Shown: positions 24,491 through 33,796 of the stretch, one piece after another
Layout: each line of letters opens with the position of its first letter
How positions within the stretch are numbered: the first letter of the stretch is position 1
Made by a program: the position numbers and the translations under genes
Source: Blastomonas sp. SL216
GTDB taxonomy: Bacteria; Pseudomonadota; Alphaproteobacteria; Sphingomonadales; Sphingomonadaceae
DNA length: 64,000 bases
Assembly: GCA_026625625.1 (NCBI GenBank)
Contig: CP113055.1
Location: forward strand, 3,393,001 to 3,457,000
Direction: 5' to 3'
The notes under the pieces: generated by a model
Seen by the model: only the letters and a program-made list of their open reading frames with translations
Databases searched by the model: none
Told to the model about the DNA's origin: nothing

Positions 24491-25275
24491 GCGAACCGGT
24501 CCCGAAGGCGCTCGCCGATCAGCGTCAGGCAGACGAGCAGCGTCACCATCACCCCGCCGGGGACCAGCAGCCCCATGGGCTCCACATCCATGTCATCTGC
24601 GCCCTCCTTCACCACGATGCCGAGCGAGGTGAGCGGCTCCTGCACGCCCAGGCCCAGGAACGACAGGAAGCTCTCGATCATGATGATGCCGGGCAGGGTG
24701 AGCGTGAGATAGGCGAGCGCCACGCCCGCGATATTGGGCAATATGTGCCGCCACAATATGACGCGCACAGGCGCGCCGCTCGCCTGTGCGGCCAGCACGA
24801 ACGGGCGGTGGCGCAGGGCCATCACCTGCCCGCGTACGATCCGCGCCATCGTCAGCCATTCGACCAGCCCGATGCCGACGAACACCAGCAGGATCGAGCG
24901 GCCGAACACCACCATAAGCACGATGACGATGAACATGAACGGCAGCGCATAGAGCGCATCGACGATCCGCATCATCGCCTCGTCCACCCGGCCCCCCGCC
25001 CAGCCTGCGACCATGCCCCAGGCGATGCCGACGATCATCGACACCAGAGCTGCGGCGAGAGCAACGAGCAGCGTGATCCGGCTCGCCACCGCGAGGCGCG
25101 CCAGACGGTCGCGGCCCAGTTCATCGGTGCCGAGCCAGTGCCCTGGCGACCGGGCGGGCGCGCGGACATGATCCCAGTCGATCGCATCATGGCTCCATGG
25201 CAACAGCGCAGGCAGGATGAGCGCCGCACACACGATCAGCGCGACGATCGCAGCGGGCAGGGCGATGCGTTTCAT
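24487..25275 (-). CDS. Peptide-type ABC transporter permease (DppC/OppC/YejE-like)
   Basis: A 262-residue inner-membrane permease with an N-terminal helix (ALPAAIVALIVCAALILPALLPW), the conserved 'HWLGTDELGRDRLARLAVASRITLLVALAAAL' segment before the transport domain and the EAA loop 'RIVRGQVMALRHRPFVLAAQASGAPVRVILWRHILPNI'. Five more helices follow. It pairs with the DppB-like permease encoded upstream and contacts the fused ATPase. Confidence 0.9.
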   Translation of the reverse strand: MKRIALPAAIVALIVCAALILPALLPWSHDAIDWDHVRAPARSPGHWLGTDELGRDRLARLAVASRITLLVALAAALVSMIVGIAWGMVAGWAGGRVDEAMMRIVDALYALPFMFIVIVLMVVFGRSILLVFVGIGLVEWLTMARIVRGQVMALRHRPFVLAAQASGAPVRVILWRHILPNIAGVALAYLTLTLPGIIMIESFLSFLGLGVQEPLTSLGIVVKEGADDMDVEPMGLLVPGGVMVTLLVCLTLIGERLRDRFA

Positions 25276-25285
25276 GCCCGGCCCC

Positions 25286-26215
25286 TCATGCCCGGCTCCG
25301 GGGATCGAGCCAGCCGTAGAGCAGATCGGCTACAAGATTGAACACGATGATCAGCACGGCATAAAGCAGGATCACCGCCATGATCAGCGGATAGTCGCGG
25401 TTGAGCGCGCCCTGCACGAAATAGCGGCCGAGGCCCGGCAGCGCGAACACGGTCTCGATCACGACCGCTCCGGTCAGCAAACCTGCCGCCGCTGGGCCGA
25501 GATAGCTGACCACCGGCACCAAAGCAGGCCGCAGCGCATGGCGCGCGATGATCGCGCCCGTCGAAAGGCCACGCGCCCGCGCGGTACGGATATGCTCCTG
25601 CGCCAGCGCCGCCGCCAGCCCCGCGCGTGCCAGCTTGGCGATGGCACCGGCGACCGGCAGCGCCAGCGCGATCACCGGCATTACCCAATATTGCGGCGCG
25701 CTCGCCAGGCTCTCGCCGAGCCCGCCCACCGGAAGCAGCCCCAGCCACAGCCCGAAGATCAGCGCGAGCAGCGGCCCGGTGACAAAGCTGGGCAGCGCGG
25801 AGACAATGGTCGCCGCAAGCATCAGCGTCTCGTCCGCCCAGCCGCCGGGGCGGAGCGCCGCCACCGTCCCTGCGGCCAGCCCGAGTGCCAGCGCGAGCAC
25901 GATGGCCAGGCCGCCCAGCGTCAGCGACACCGGCAGGCTGTCGGCGATCAGCTGGGTAACGGTAAAGTCGCGATAGACCAGGCTCGGCCCGAAATCCCCG
26001 GTGAGCGTGCGGCGCAGGAACAGCGCAAACTGCTCGCCCATCGGCAGGTTCAGCCCGTATGCCGCCTCCAGCGCCGCCCGTGTCTCCGGCGCCAGGGGCC
26101 GCTCCCCATCAAACGGTCCCCCCGGCGCAAAGCGCATCAGCGCGAACGAGGCGAGCAGCACCAGCAGCAGCGTCGGGATTGCGGTCAACAACCGGCGAAG
26201 GATCAGGGCGCGCAT
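25286..26215 (-). CDS. Peptide-type ABC transporter permease (DppB/OppB/YejB-like)
   Basis: A 309-residue permease, first gene of the three-gene importer. It has the family start 'LILRRLLTAIPTLLLVLLASFALMRFAPGGPF', 'YGLNLPMGEQFALFLRRTLTGDFGPS' and the EAA loop 'EHIRTARARGLSTGAIIARHALRPALVPVVSYLG'. The end 'YPLIMAVILLYAVLIIVFNLVADLLYGWLDPR' is standard. In-frame ATGs at 26227, 26221 and 26215 cannot be separated by a ribosome site; 26215 gives the usual family N-terminus. It is 10 bases upstream of the second permease gene. Confidence 0.9.
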   Translation of the reverse strand: MRALILRRLLTAIPTLLLVLLASFALMRFAPGGPFDGERPLAPETRAALEAAYGLNLPMGEQFALFLRRTLTGDFGPSLVYRDFTVTQLIADSLPVSLTLGGLAIVLALALGLAAGTVAALRPGGWADETLMLAATIVSALPSFVTGPLLALIFGLWLGLLPVGGLGESLASAPQYWVMPVIALALPVAGAIAKLARAGLAAALAQEHIRTARARGLSTGAIIARHALRPALVPVVSYLGPAAAGLLTGAVVIETVFALPGLGRYFVQGALNRDYPLIMAVILLYAVLIIVFNLVADLLYGWLDPRSRA

Positions 26216-26290
26216 CGCCATCGACAATGGCGGATCGGGTGGAGCGCGTCATGCGGAAAATGGCGGAGCTGACCTCCTGCACTACAAACT

Positions 26291-26396
26291 CCCCTCCCTT
26301 TCAGGGAGGGGCCGGGGGTGGGTCGGCGGGATCATTCGGACGTTGCCTTGCAATCGCTCACCCACCCCTAACCCCTCCCTTGAAAGGGAGGGGAAC
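26291..26396. repeat. Composite inverted repeat made of two CCCTCCC hairpins
   Basis: Two small hairpins (26291-26311 and 26375-26396, arms CCCCTCCCTT and AAGGGAGGGG or close variants) stand as mirror images. They are joined by GGGGGTGGGT (26314-26323) and its partner ACCCACCCCT (26360-26369) around a ~37-base centre. The whole is a ~106-base nested palindrome. A separate 8-bp hairpin (CCTTCCGC/GCGGAAGG) follows at 26412-26429. Such palindromes recur in intergenic regions of alphaproteobacteria. It lies between the ABC importer promoter side and the MerR promoter. No other gene is seen in 26216-26488. Confidence 0.8.
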
Positions 26397-26451
26397 GCGT
26401 CTTCCTTTTCTCCTTCCGCGAGCGGAAGGGGGGAGGCGAGCAAAAAACCCC

Positions 26452-26482
26452 TTGAAGCTGACGCAACGTCAAGTGGCATAAG
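26452..26482 (+). promoter_or_regulatory. MerR-type promoter with 19-bp spacer
   Basis: TTGAAG (26452-26457) and CATAAG (26477-26482) are separated by exactly 19 bases, the over-long spacer that MerR-family proteins recognise and untwist. The spacer lies under an inverted repeat, CTTGA at 26451 and TCAAG at 26469-26473. The expected transcription start falls on or next to the ATG at 26489, implying an mRNA with almost no leader. Confidence 0.65.
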
Positions 26483-26488
26483 CGGCTT

Positions 26489-27292
26489 ATGGCTGATTCG
26501 CTCGACATTGCTGCCGTTACGCGGCTCACCGGTCTCACCGCCCGCGCGCTGCGCTTTTATGAGGCGCGGGGGTTGGTGGAGCCGTTGCGTACCGCATCGG
26601 GGCGGCGGCATTATGATGCGGCGGCGCTGGAGCGGTTGAACCTCATCCTGTCGCTGAAGAAGGCGGGGCTGACGCTGGCGCAGATCCAGCGGCTCACCGC
26701 GCACCGGCGCATCGACCTGCACGGCCTCATCACTGCGCAGCTCGATCATCTCGAGGCCCAGGCGCGGCGGATATCCGAGGCGCAGGCGCTGCTCGTCTCC
26801 GTCAAGTCACGCATCGATCGCGGCGAGCCCATCGATGCAGAGACTTTCTGCTCGCTGATCCGAAACGAACAACAGGACAGTACAGCCATGTCACAAGACC
26901 AATGGAAGGCGGTGACCGACCGCTATTTCTCCCCGGAAGAGCAGGCCGAATGGGCCGATCGCATGGGCGCGCTGGGCGCGGATTTCGACCAGCAAGCCTA
27001 TTCAGCGCAATGGAAGGCACTGGGCGACGAGATCAAGGCCGCGCTGCCGATGGACCCAGGCAGCGAGGAAGCGGCAGGCTTCGTCCAGCGCTGGTTCGCG
27101 CTGCTCAAGCCCTTTACCGATGTCGCGACGCCCGCGATGTGGACCGGCACGATGAAAATGTATGACGACATGCCCAACTGGCCGGCTCAGGCCGATCCGG
27201 GCTTCGATGCCGAGGTCTGGGCCTTCATGAAACAGGCGACCGCTGCGCGGATGCTGGCCGGCGAAGCGATTGCCGTGCCGAAAGCCGAATGA
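26489..27292 (+). CDS. MerR family regulator with TipAS-like C-terminal domain
   Basis: A 267-residue regulator. Residues 1-75 are the MerR winged helix (IAAVTRLTGLTARALRFYEARGLVEPLRTASGRRHYD), followed by a dimerisation helix to about 115. The C-terminal half (MSQDQWKAVTDRYFSPEEQAEWADRM onward) resembles the TipAS antibiotic-recognition fold, which captures drugs or small ligands. It probably autoregulates through the 19-bp promoter above. Its neighbour 13 bases downstream is an SMR efflux gene, so the pair looks like a drug-sensing regulator with its pump. The short distance between promoter and ATG leaves no room for a Shine-Dalgarno. Confidence 0.85.
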   Translation: MADSLDIAAVTRLTGLTARALRFYEARGLVEPLRTASGRRHYDAAALERLNLILSLKKAGLTLAQIQRLTAHRRIDLHGLITAQLDHLEAQARRISEAQALLVSVKSRIDRGEPIDAETFCSLIRNEQQDSTAMSQDQWKAVTDRYFSPEEQAEWADRMGALGADFDQQAYSAQWKALGDEIKAALPMDPGSEEAAGFVQRWFALLKPFTDVATPAMWTGTMKMYDDMPNWPAQADPGFDAEVWAFMKQATAARMLAGEAIAVPKAE

Positions 27293-27305
27293 AGGGGAGC
27301 GGACG

Positions 27306-27665
27306 ATGAATGCATGGGTTCTACTGGCCCTGGCCATCACCTGCGAGATTGCCGGTACCAGCCTGCTCAAGGCCTCTCAGGGCTTTACCAGGCCACTGTT
27401 CGGCATGGCGTCGATGAGCTGCTATGGCCTGTGCTTCTGGCTGCTCGCCTTTGCCTTCACCCGCATTCCGATGGGCATTGCCTATGCGATCTGGTCGGGC
27501 GTCGGCGTGGTGGCCGTGGCGGTGATCGGATGGCTAGTGTTCCGCCAGCCGATCAGCCTGGCCCAGGCCGGGTTCATCGTTCTGACGCTGATCGGAACGA
27601 CGGGGCTGTATCTAAGCACGCCATATGGCGAGGCTGAGCAGCCGCAGGCTTCGGCGGAAGCTTAA
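27306..27665 (+). CDS. Small multidrug resistance (SMR/EmrE-type) transporter
   Basis: A 119-residue four-helix proton-coupled exporter of cationic drugs. The essential Glu is Glu14 (AITCEIAGTSLLK). Helix 3 has 'GIAYAIWSGVGVV', the EmrE-like Trp motif. The C-terminus is a short Gln/Ala-rich tail. It lies 13 bases after the MerR-family gene and is probably cotranscribed. Its stop codon TAA shares the palindrome TTAA with the stop of the convergent gene. Confidence 0.9.
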   Translation: MNAWVLLALAITCEIAGTSLLKASQGFTRPLFGMASMSCYGLCFWLLAFAFTRIPMGIAYAIWSGVGVVAVAVIGWLVFRQPISLAQAGFIVLTLIGTTGLYLSTPYGEAEQPQASAEA

Positions 27666-28465
27666 CCACCGCCCGCCGACAATCGCACCGCGCGTTCGCG
27701 CAGCCGCTCGACCGCGGCTGCGTGAATGCCGGGCGCGCAGCACAGAACGCCAAAGGCATTGGCGCGCGGCTTGTTGAACCTCAGCTCGCCGCCCAAAGCA
27801 TCGGTCACGCGCGCACCGGCCTCTTCGGCGATGATCGCGGCGGCGCCGATATCCCATTCATAGCCCCAGCGCAACGTCGCGAGCAGGTCGGCGCGATCAT
27901 CGGCGACCATCGCCATGCGAAGCGCGATGCTGTTCGGCTTTTCGACCACCGTCAGGTCGATATCCGCCTTGGGCAGGCTGTCGGTCGGCACGCGCGAGCG
28001 GGAAAAATCGGTGCGGCGGCTGGCCTTGAGGCGCTTCCCGTTGAGGAAGGCGCCGCGACCGCGCGCGCCAATCCAGTATTCGCCCCGCGCCGGTGCCGCC
28101 AGCACGCCCATCACGACATGGCCGTCCTCGACCAGCGCGACCGAGATCGCCCAGCCGGAGCGGCCGCGCACGAAATCGCGGGTGCCGTCGATCGGATCGA
28201 CCAGCCAGATGCGCCCGCAGTCGAGCCGGGCGACATCATCGGCGGTCTCTTCGGACAGCCAGCCGGCATCGGGCACCAGTGCGCCCAGCCGTTCGCGCAG
28301 GAAATTGTCGACGGCAAGGTCGGTCTCGCTCACCGGTTCGCCGGGCACCTTGTCCCAGACCTGCAGATCGCCGCCGGCGCGGGCGAAGGCGGCCATCGCG
28401 ATGCCGCTCGCCTCTTCGACGATATGCTTGATCGTATCGGGAGAAACCTTGGTGCGCGACGCCAT
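27662..28465 (-). CDS. Inositol monophosphatase / CysQ-family phosphatase
   Basis: A 267-residue magnesium-dependent phosphatase of the inositol monophosphatase superfamily. Metal-binding motifs are 'GWLSEETADD', 'WLVDPIDGTRDF' and 'WDIGAAAIIAEEAGARVTDALGG'. Substrates in the family include inositol phosphates, histidinol phosphate and 3'-phosphoadenosine 5'-phosphate; the sequence does not decide, but the size fits the CysQ/PAP phosphatase group. It is 40 bases downstream of prfC on the same strand and may be in that transcript. It ends tail-to-tail with the SMR gene. Confidence 0.87.
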   Translation of the reverse strand: MASRTKVSPDTIKHIVEEASGIAMAAFARAGGDLQVWDKVPGEPVSETDLAVDNFLRERLGALVPDAGWLSEETADDVARLDCGRIWLVDPIDGTRDFVRGRSGWAISVALVEDGHVVMGVLAAPARGEYWIGARGRGAFLNGKRLKASRRTDFSRSRVPTDSLPKADIDLTVVEKPNSIALRMAMVADDRADLLATLRWGYEWDIGAAAIIAEEAGARVTDALGGELRFNKPRANAFGVLCCAPGIHAAAVERLRERAVRLSAGGG

Positions 28466-28505
28466 GAGCCTGCCTTAGCGCGCTCTGCTGCGCTGCAACA
28501 GTGTT

Positions 28506-30071
28506 TTAGCGTTCGCGCGTCGCGCTGAACGTCAGTTCGGGGTTCTTTTCCTGTTGATAGCCGACATCCCAGGCCGATCGCGCCATGAACACCGGGTTGC
28601 CATCGCGGTCCTTGGCGAGGTTGTTGATCGAGATGCGCTTGAACGCCTCCAGCGCCTCGGCCGGGCCACCCAGCCAACGCGCGGTATCGAACGGGGCCAT
28701 TTCCAGCACCGCCTCCACCTTATACTCGGCCTCCAGACGGCTGATCAGCACTTCGAGCTGCAGCTGGCCGACCACGCCGACGATCCACTGGCTGCCGATT
28801 TCGGGGTAGAAGACTTGGATCACGCCTTCTTCGGACAGATCGTCGAGCGCCTTGCGCAGCTGCTTGGTCTTGGTTGGGTCCTTCAGCTGCACGCGGCGCA
28901 GGATTTCCGGCGCAAAGTTCGGCAGGCCGGTAAAGCGCACATCGTTCTTCTCGGACAGCGTATCGCCGACGCGCAGCGTGCCATGGTTGGGGATGCCGAT
29001 GATATCGCCGGGCAAAGCCTCATCGGCGAGCTCGCGGTCCTGCGCGAAGAACAGGATCGGCGAATGCACCGCGATCGGCTTGCCGTGACCTGAGGGCACC
29101 AGCTTCATGCCGCGCTTGAACGTGCCCGAGACCAGCCGCATGAAGGCGATCCGGTCGCGGTGCTGCGGGTCCATGTTCGCCTGCACCTTGAAGATGAAGC
29201 CGGTCACGTCCTTGCGCGTGGGATCGACCGATTCGGGTTCGGCCGGCTGGCTGCGCGGCGGCGGGGCATGGGTGGCGATGGCGTCGATCAGCTCCTCGAT
29301 ACCGAAGCGCTTGAGCGCGGAGCCGAAATAGACCGGAGTGAGATCACCATGGCGATAGGCCTCCAGGTCAAAGCTCGCATAGCCGCCCTGGGCGAGCTCC
29401 GCCTCCTCGGTCAGCCGCTCCATCGCCTGGCTCGACAGCGCTGCGGCGAGCTTCGGGTCATCGAGCCCGCTGACGGCCAGCGCCGTGTCGTCATATTCGC
29501 GGCTCGGCCCGCTGGGCTGCATCAGCGTGTTGCGGGCGAAGTCGTAAATGCCCTCGAACTGGCCGCCCATGCCGACGGGCCAGCTCATCGGGCAGACATC
29601 GAGCGCCAGCGCATCGGCCACCTCGTCGAGCAGCTCGAACGGATCGCGGCCCTCGCGGTCGACCTTGTTGACGAAGGTGATGATCGGCACCGAACGCAAC
29701 CGGCAGACCTCGAACAATTTGCGCGTTTGAGGTTCAATACCCTTGGCGGCATCGATCACCATGATCGCGGAATCGACCGCGGTGAGCGTGCGATAGGTAT
29801 CTTCGGAGAAATCCTCGTGCCCCGGCGTGTCGAGCAGGTTGAAGGTGATGCCCTGCCGTTCGAAGGTCATCACCGAGGACGTGACCGAGATGCCGCGCTG
29901 CTGCTCGATCTTCATCCAGTCCGACCGGGCACGCCGCGCCGCGCCGCGCGCCTTGACCTCGCCTGCCAGATGGATCGCGCCGCCGGTGAGCAGCAGCTTT
30001 TCGGTGAGCGTGGTCTTGCCCGCGTCAGGGTGCGAGATGATGGCGAAGGTGCGGCGGTTAAGGGCGGTCAT
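28506..30071 (-). CDS. prfC: Peptide chain release factor 3
   Basis: A 521-residue translational GTPase that removes RF1/RF2 from the ribosome after termination. G1 is 'SHPDAGKTT' (13-21), G3 'DTPGHEDF' and G4 'NKVDRE'. The switch region 'ISVTSSVMTFE' and the C-terminal domain 'QLQLEVLISRLEAEYKVEA' are RF3-specific. The start at 30071 (MTALNRRTF) matches the family; the frame extends 12 codons upstream. It lies 32 bases downstream of a small gene in the pheST run. Confidence 0.95.
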   Translation of the reverse strand: MTALNRRTFAIISHPDAGKTTLTEKLLLTGGAIHLAGEVKARGAARRARSDWMKIEQQRGISVTSSVMTFERQGITFNLLDTPGHEDFSEDTYRTLTAVDSAIMVIDAAKGIEPQTRKLFEVCRLRSVPIITFVNKVDREGRDPFELLDEVADALALDVCPMSWPVGMGGQFEGIYDFARNTLMQPSGPSREYDDTALAVSGLDDPKLAAALSSQAMERLTEEAELAQGGYASFDLEAYRHGDLTPVYFGSALKRFGIEELIDAIATHAPPPRSQPAEPESVDPTRKDVTGFIFKVQANMDPQHRDRIAFMRLVSGTFKRGMKLVPSGHGKPIAVHSPILFFAQDRELADEALPGDIIGIPNHGTLRVGDTLSEKNDVRFTGLPNFAPEILRRVQLKDPTKTKQLRKALDDLSEEGVIQVFYPEIGSQWIVGVVGQLQLEVLISRLEAEYKVEAVLEMAPFDTARWLGGPAEALEAFKRISINNLAKDRDGNPVFMARSAWDVGYQQEKNPELTFSATRER

Positions 30072-30103
30072 GGTTGGCCCCCTAGCGCCCACGGACTGAT
30101 CTG

Positions 30104-30487
30104 TCACGCACCTGCAACGCAGCCGCTAACGGCATCGAGCTCCTGCTCGCGCAGTTTCCGTCCTTTGGGTGTGGCAATTTCCAGCAGACGGAAAGTGCCA
30201 TGGTCGATGATGTCGATTCTTACACCTCTGGCCTCATTCCATCGACGGATATGCATGGCATTGTCATTCACCGCAGAGAACCGACGGTCCGTCAGCGGAA
30301 AGCGCCGAGAGATGCAGTCAGCCAATTCTTGGCTTTGCAGACTGGACTGAACAGAGAAAACTCGTTGTGCTTGGGAAATTTGCTTCTCCTTTCCCTCACG
30401 GCCTGCCCATGCCAAAAAGCCAATCAGCCCGAAAATGAGCAGTGCCCAGCAAATCATTACCCATCGCGGTGGCAGCGACGCCTTCAT
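30104..30487 (-). CDS. Small single-pass membrane protein of unknown function
   Basis: A 127-residue protein with one N-terminal transmembrane helix (WVMICWALLIFGLIGFLAWAG, residues ~8-28) and a soluble, charged remainder with a Cys pair (ELADCISRRF and DAVSGCVAGA). The ATG overlaps the stop of the aldose-epimerase gene (ATGA), so it belongs to the pheST transcript. No family is recognised. Base composition is slightly lower in GC than in neighbouring genes, notably in the middle third. Confidence 0.7.
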   Translation of the reverse strand: MKASLPPRWVMICWALLIFGLIGFLAWAGREGKEKQISQAQRVFSVQSSLQSQELADCISRRFPLTDRRFSAVNDNAMHIRRWNEARGVRIDIIDHGTFRLLEIATPKGRKLREQELDAVSGCVAGA

Positions 30488-31374
30488 AACAATGCCGGTT
30501 GTTCCAGCGTCACATCCATCCGCAAACGCTGCTGTACGCCGGGTGCGAGGATGGTCACGCCGGGCTTGTCGCTGAAATCGCCCGCAAAGCCCAGCGGGTC
30601 GGCGATCCCGGCCCAGGGTTCGATGCACAGATAGCGTGCGCCGGGTTTCTGCCAGATGCCGAGCATCGGCGTATCGGGGAAATCGATGCGCAGCTGCGGC
30701 TGGCCGGGTACGCCATAGGTGAGCGAGCGGCTGGAAAGTTCATCCCAGATCAGCGCGTCGGCCTCGAAATCGGCATGAACGGGCGCGTAGACCTTGCCGT
30801 CGACCGGGCTGGGCTGCGGCGTGGGTGCGACCAGGCCGGTCGCAGGATCGAGCCGCCGGATCGGGGCAGGCTCGTCGCGTTCGAAGACCACGCGGTGATC
30901 CTCCGCTACGCCGCCAAAAGGCAAAGGCCAGGCAAAGGCGGGGTGATAGCCGAAGCTGAACGGCATCGGCGTAGCGCCCTGGTTGCCGATCGTCGCGGTC
31001 ATCGCCAGCTTCGCGCCATCCAGCGCAAAGCCCATGTCGAGCCGGAAATCGAACGGATATTGCGCGCGCGTTTCCTCGCTCGCCTCCAGCCGGAACAGCG
31101 CCCTTGCCGCGTCCGCCTCGACCAGCGCAAAGCCCGAGCGCCGGGCAAAGCCGTGCTTCGCCATCGCGAAGCTGCGTTCGCCCAGCCGGTACTGGCCCCC
31201 CGCGAGCGCGCCGACAATCGGGAACAGCAATGGCGCGTGTCCCGTCCAGAAGGCCGGGTCGGCATCGGTCATCAACTCGCGGCCTTCCGCGTCCTTGAGC
31301 GACCATAGTTCCGCTCCCAGCGGATGTATGGTCGCCGTCAGCGCGTCGGATCGCAGCGTGACCAGATCAGCCAC
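30484..31374 (-). CDS. Aldose 1-epimerase family protein (LacX-like)
   Basis: A 296-residue galactose-mutarotase-fold protein. Visible motifs are 'AELWSLKDAEGRELM' near the start, 'KHGFARRSGFALVEA', the His motif 'FGYHPAFAWP' and the Glu motif 'YLCIEPWAGIADPLG'. The group interconverts alpha and beta sugar anomers or sugar phosphates; the physiological sugar is unknown. The start is GTG at 31374, which overlaps the pheT stop by 8 bases; the frame is open further upstream inside pheT. It is cotranscribed with pheST. Confidence 0.87.
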   Translation of the reverse strand: MADLVTLRSDALTATIHPLGAELWSLKDAEGRELMTDADPAFWTGHAPLLFPIVGALAGGQYRLGERSFAMAKHGFARRSGFALVEADAARALFRLEASEETRAQYPFDFRLDMGFALDGAKLAMTATIGNQGATPMPFSFGYHPAFAWPLPFGGVAEDHRVVFERDEPAPIRRLDPATGLVAPTPQPSPVDGKVYAPVHADFEADALIWDELSSRSLTYGVPGQPQLRIDFPDTPMLGIWQKPGARYLCIEPWAGIADPLGFAGDFSDKPGVTILAPGVQQRLRMDVTLEQPALL

Positions 31375-33796
31375 GCAACTCCGCCCCAAGCTTGGCCGCT
31401 GCCTTGACCACCGCATCGGCAATGGCCTTGAGCTCATCGTCGCCAAAGCTCTTGTCCACCGGCTGCAAGGTCACTTCCAGCGCGAGCGAGAGCTTGCCCT
31501 CGGGCACGCCCTGGCCTGCAAAGCTGTCGAACACGCGGGCATCGGTGATGTGCTTCTTGTCAGCACCCTTTACCGCGCGCACCAGATCGCCCGCTGCCAG
31601 CTTGGCATCGACAAGGAACGCAAAGTCGCGCGTCACCGCCTGCAAGGCTGGCGGTGCATAGGCCTCGCGCATCGCGCTGCTGCGCGGTTTGAGCGGGATG
31701 GCATCGAGGAACAGCTCGGCGACCATCACCGGCCCGTGCACCGGCTTGAAGCCGAACGCCTTGGCGGTGCTGGGGTGCAGCGTGCCATAGCTGGCCAGCA
31801 CGTTCTTCGGCCCCAGCCGCAGCGTCGCCGCCTGGCCGGGGTGATAGTGATCGCCAAGACCAGCGCTGTCGGGCGCGAAGTCCATCAGCTTGGCCGCAGG
31901 GGCCCCCGCTGCGTCGAGCAAGGCCAGCACTTCGGCCTTTATGTCATGCGCGGTGAACGCCTGAGCCTTGCCGCTGCGCCAGTCGCGCGGGGTCTTGTCG
32001 CCCGTCAGCACGATGCCTAGCGTCGTCCGCTCCAGGCTGGTGCCGTCCTCGGCCTTGAAATAGCGCCGACCGATCTCGAACAGCCGAACCGAGCCTGCAC
32101 CGCGATCCAGGTTGCGCTTGGCCGCCGAGAGCAGGCCGGGCAGCAGCGAGGGCCGCATCACTTTCAGGTCCTCGCTGATCGGGTTGGCCAGCACCCAGTC
32201 GCCGCCGCCAAAGGGCGCGGCTTCCTTGTCCGAAATGAACGACCAGTTGACCGCTTCGTTGAGGCCGCGCGCAGCCGCCAGACGGCGCACGCGCCGCTCC
32301 TGCAGCTGCGCGGGGCTGGCGGTGGGCTTGGCGACGCCGGGCAGGCGGGGCAGCGGGGTGGAGGGGATCGCGTCGATGCCGGTGATCCGCACCACTTCCT
32401 CGACGATATCCGCCTTGCCCGCTATATCGCGCCGCCAGCTCGGGACGGTGATCGTCCAGGGGGTCGCGCTGCTGTCGATACCGAAGCCCAGCCGATCGAG
32501 GATCGCCTGCTGCTCGGAAGTGGCCACATCGATGCCCCCCAGAGCCGCGCAATAGGCGGGGTCGTAAGCAACCGTGCGCGGTTCGACCGGCGCGGCACCC
32601 GAGCGGGTCACCGGGCTCGCCGTGCCACCGCACAGGTCGAGCACCAGCCGTGTCGCGATGGCGAGGCCCTGTTCGAGGAACGCCGGATCGACGCCGCGCT
32701 CGAAACGCTGGCGCGCATCGCTCGTCAGCATCAGCTTCTGGCCGGTGCGCGCAATATGCTCGGGGTCGAAATAGGCGCATTCGATCAGCACATCGGTGGT
32801 GTCGTCGGACACGCCCGAATCTTCGCCGCCCATGATGCCGCCGATATCGTGCACCTGGGCGCTGTCGGCGATCACGGTCATGCTACTATCGAGCTTGTAG
32901 GTCTTGCCGTTGAGCGCCAGGACCTCTTCGCCGTCCACCGCCTTGCGCGCGACCAAACCGCCCGTCAGCTTGGCACGGTCATAGACGTGCAGCGGACGAC
33001 CGAGGTCGATCGAGACGAAATTGGTGATGTCGACCAGCACCGAAATCGGCTTCTGGCCGATCGCCTTCAACCGGTCGGCCATCCATTTGGGCGCAGCGCC
33101 GTTCTTCAGGCCAGAGACGTTCTGGGCATAAAAGGCCGGGCAACCGGCGGCATCATCGGTGCGCACATCGGGCGCTTCGCCCGAGCCTTCGACCGGATCG
33201 ACGCCCGAGCGATAGACCTCGGACAGCGGCCTCAGCGTACCTATGCCCGATGCCGCCAGATCGCGCGCGATGCCCCGCACGCCCATGCAGTCCTGCTTGT
33301 TGGGCGTGACCGACACCTCGATCACCGGATCGTCGAGTCCGGCATAATCGGCAAAGCTGGTGCCCACCGGCGCGTCTTCGGGCAGTTCGATGATGCCGTC
33401 ATGGTCCTCGCCCAGCATCAGTTCGCGGTACGAGCACATCATGCCGAAGCTTTCGACATCGCGGATCTTCGCCGGTTTCAGCGTGAAGGCAGGGCCGGGG
33501 ACATAGGTTCCCGGCGGGCCGAACACGCCGACAAGGCCCTGCCTCGCGTTGGGCGCGCCGCACACGACCTGCCAGGGGGTGCCCGAGCCGTCATCGACCT
33601 TGAGCAGCCGCAGCTTGTCCGCATTGGGGTGCGGGCCTGCTTCGATCACCTTGGCGACGCGGAACGGGCGCAGCGCGTCGGCGGGGTTTTCCACGCCTTC
33701 GAGCTCCAGCCCGATCGCGGTCAGACGGTCGGTGATTTCATTGAGCGAAGCATCGGTATCGAGATGCTCTTTCAGCCAGGAGAGGGTGAACTTCAT
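31367..33796 (-). CDS. pheT: Phenylalanine--tRNA ligase beta subunit
   Basis: An 809-residue beta subunit of the alpha2-beta2 synthetase. Domains in order are the B1 and tRNA-binding (EMAP-like) domain ([24 protein letters not shown]), B3/B4 editing domain, B5 domains, catalytic-like core and the C-terminal ferredoxin-fold anticodon domain ([23 protein letters not shown]...[10 protein letters not shown]). Length is normal. The ATG overlaps the pheS stop by four bases (ATGA), ensuring balanced synthesis. Confidence 0.96.
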   Translation of the reverse strand: MKFTLSWLKEHLDTDASLNEITDRLTAIGLELEGVENPADALRPFRVAKVIEAGPHPNADKLRLLKVDDGSGTPWQVVCGAPNARQGLVGVFGPPGTYVPGPAFTLKPAKIRDVESFGMMCSYRELMLGEDHDGIIELPEDAPVGTSFADYAGLDDPVIEVSVTPNKQDCMGVRGIARDLAASGIGTLRPLSEVYRSGVDPVEGSGEAPDVRTDDAAGCPAFYAQNVSGLKNGAAPKWMADRLKAIGQKPISVLVDITNFVSIDLGRPLHVYDRAKLTGGLVARKAVDGEEVLALNGKTYKLDSSMTVIADSAQVHDIGGIMGGEDSGVSDDTTDVLIECAYFDPEHIARTGQKLMLTSDARQRFERGVDPAFLEQGLAIATRLVLDLCGGTASPVTRSGAAPVEPRTVAYDPAYCAALGGIDVATSEQQAILDRLGFGIDSSATPWTITVPSWRRDIAGKADIVEEVVRITGIDAIPSTPLPRLPGVAKPTASPAQLQERRVRRLAAARGLNEAVNWSFISDKEAAPFGGGDWVLANPISEDLKVMRPSLLPGLLSAAKRNLDRGAGSVRLFEIGRRYFKAEDGTSLERTTLGIVLTGDKTPRDWRSGKAQAFTAHDIKAEVLALLDAAGAPAAKLMDFAPDSAGLGDHYHPGQAATLRLGPKNVLASYGTLHPSTAKAFGFKPVHGPVMVAELFLDAIPLKPRSSAMREAYAPPALQAVTRDFAFLVDAKLAAGDLVRAVKGADKKHITDARVFDSFAGQGVPEGKLSLALEVTLQPVDKSFGDDELKAIADAVVKAAAKLGAELRG

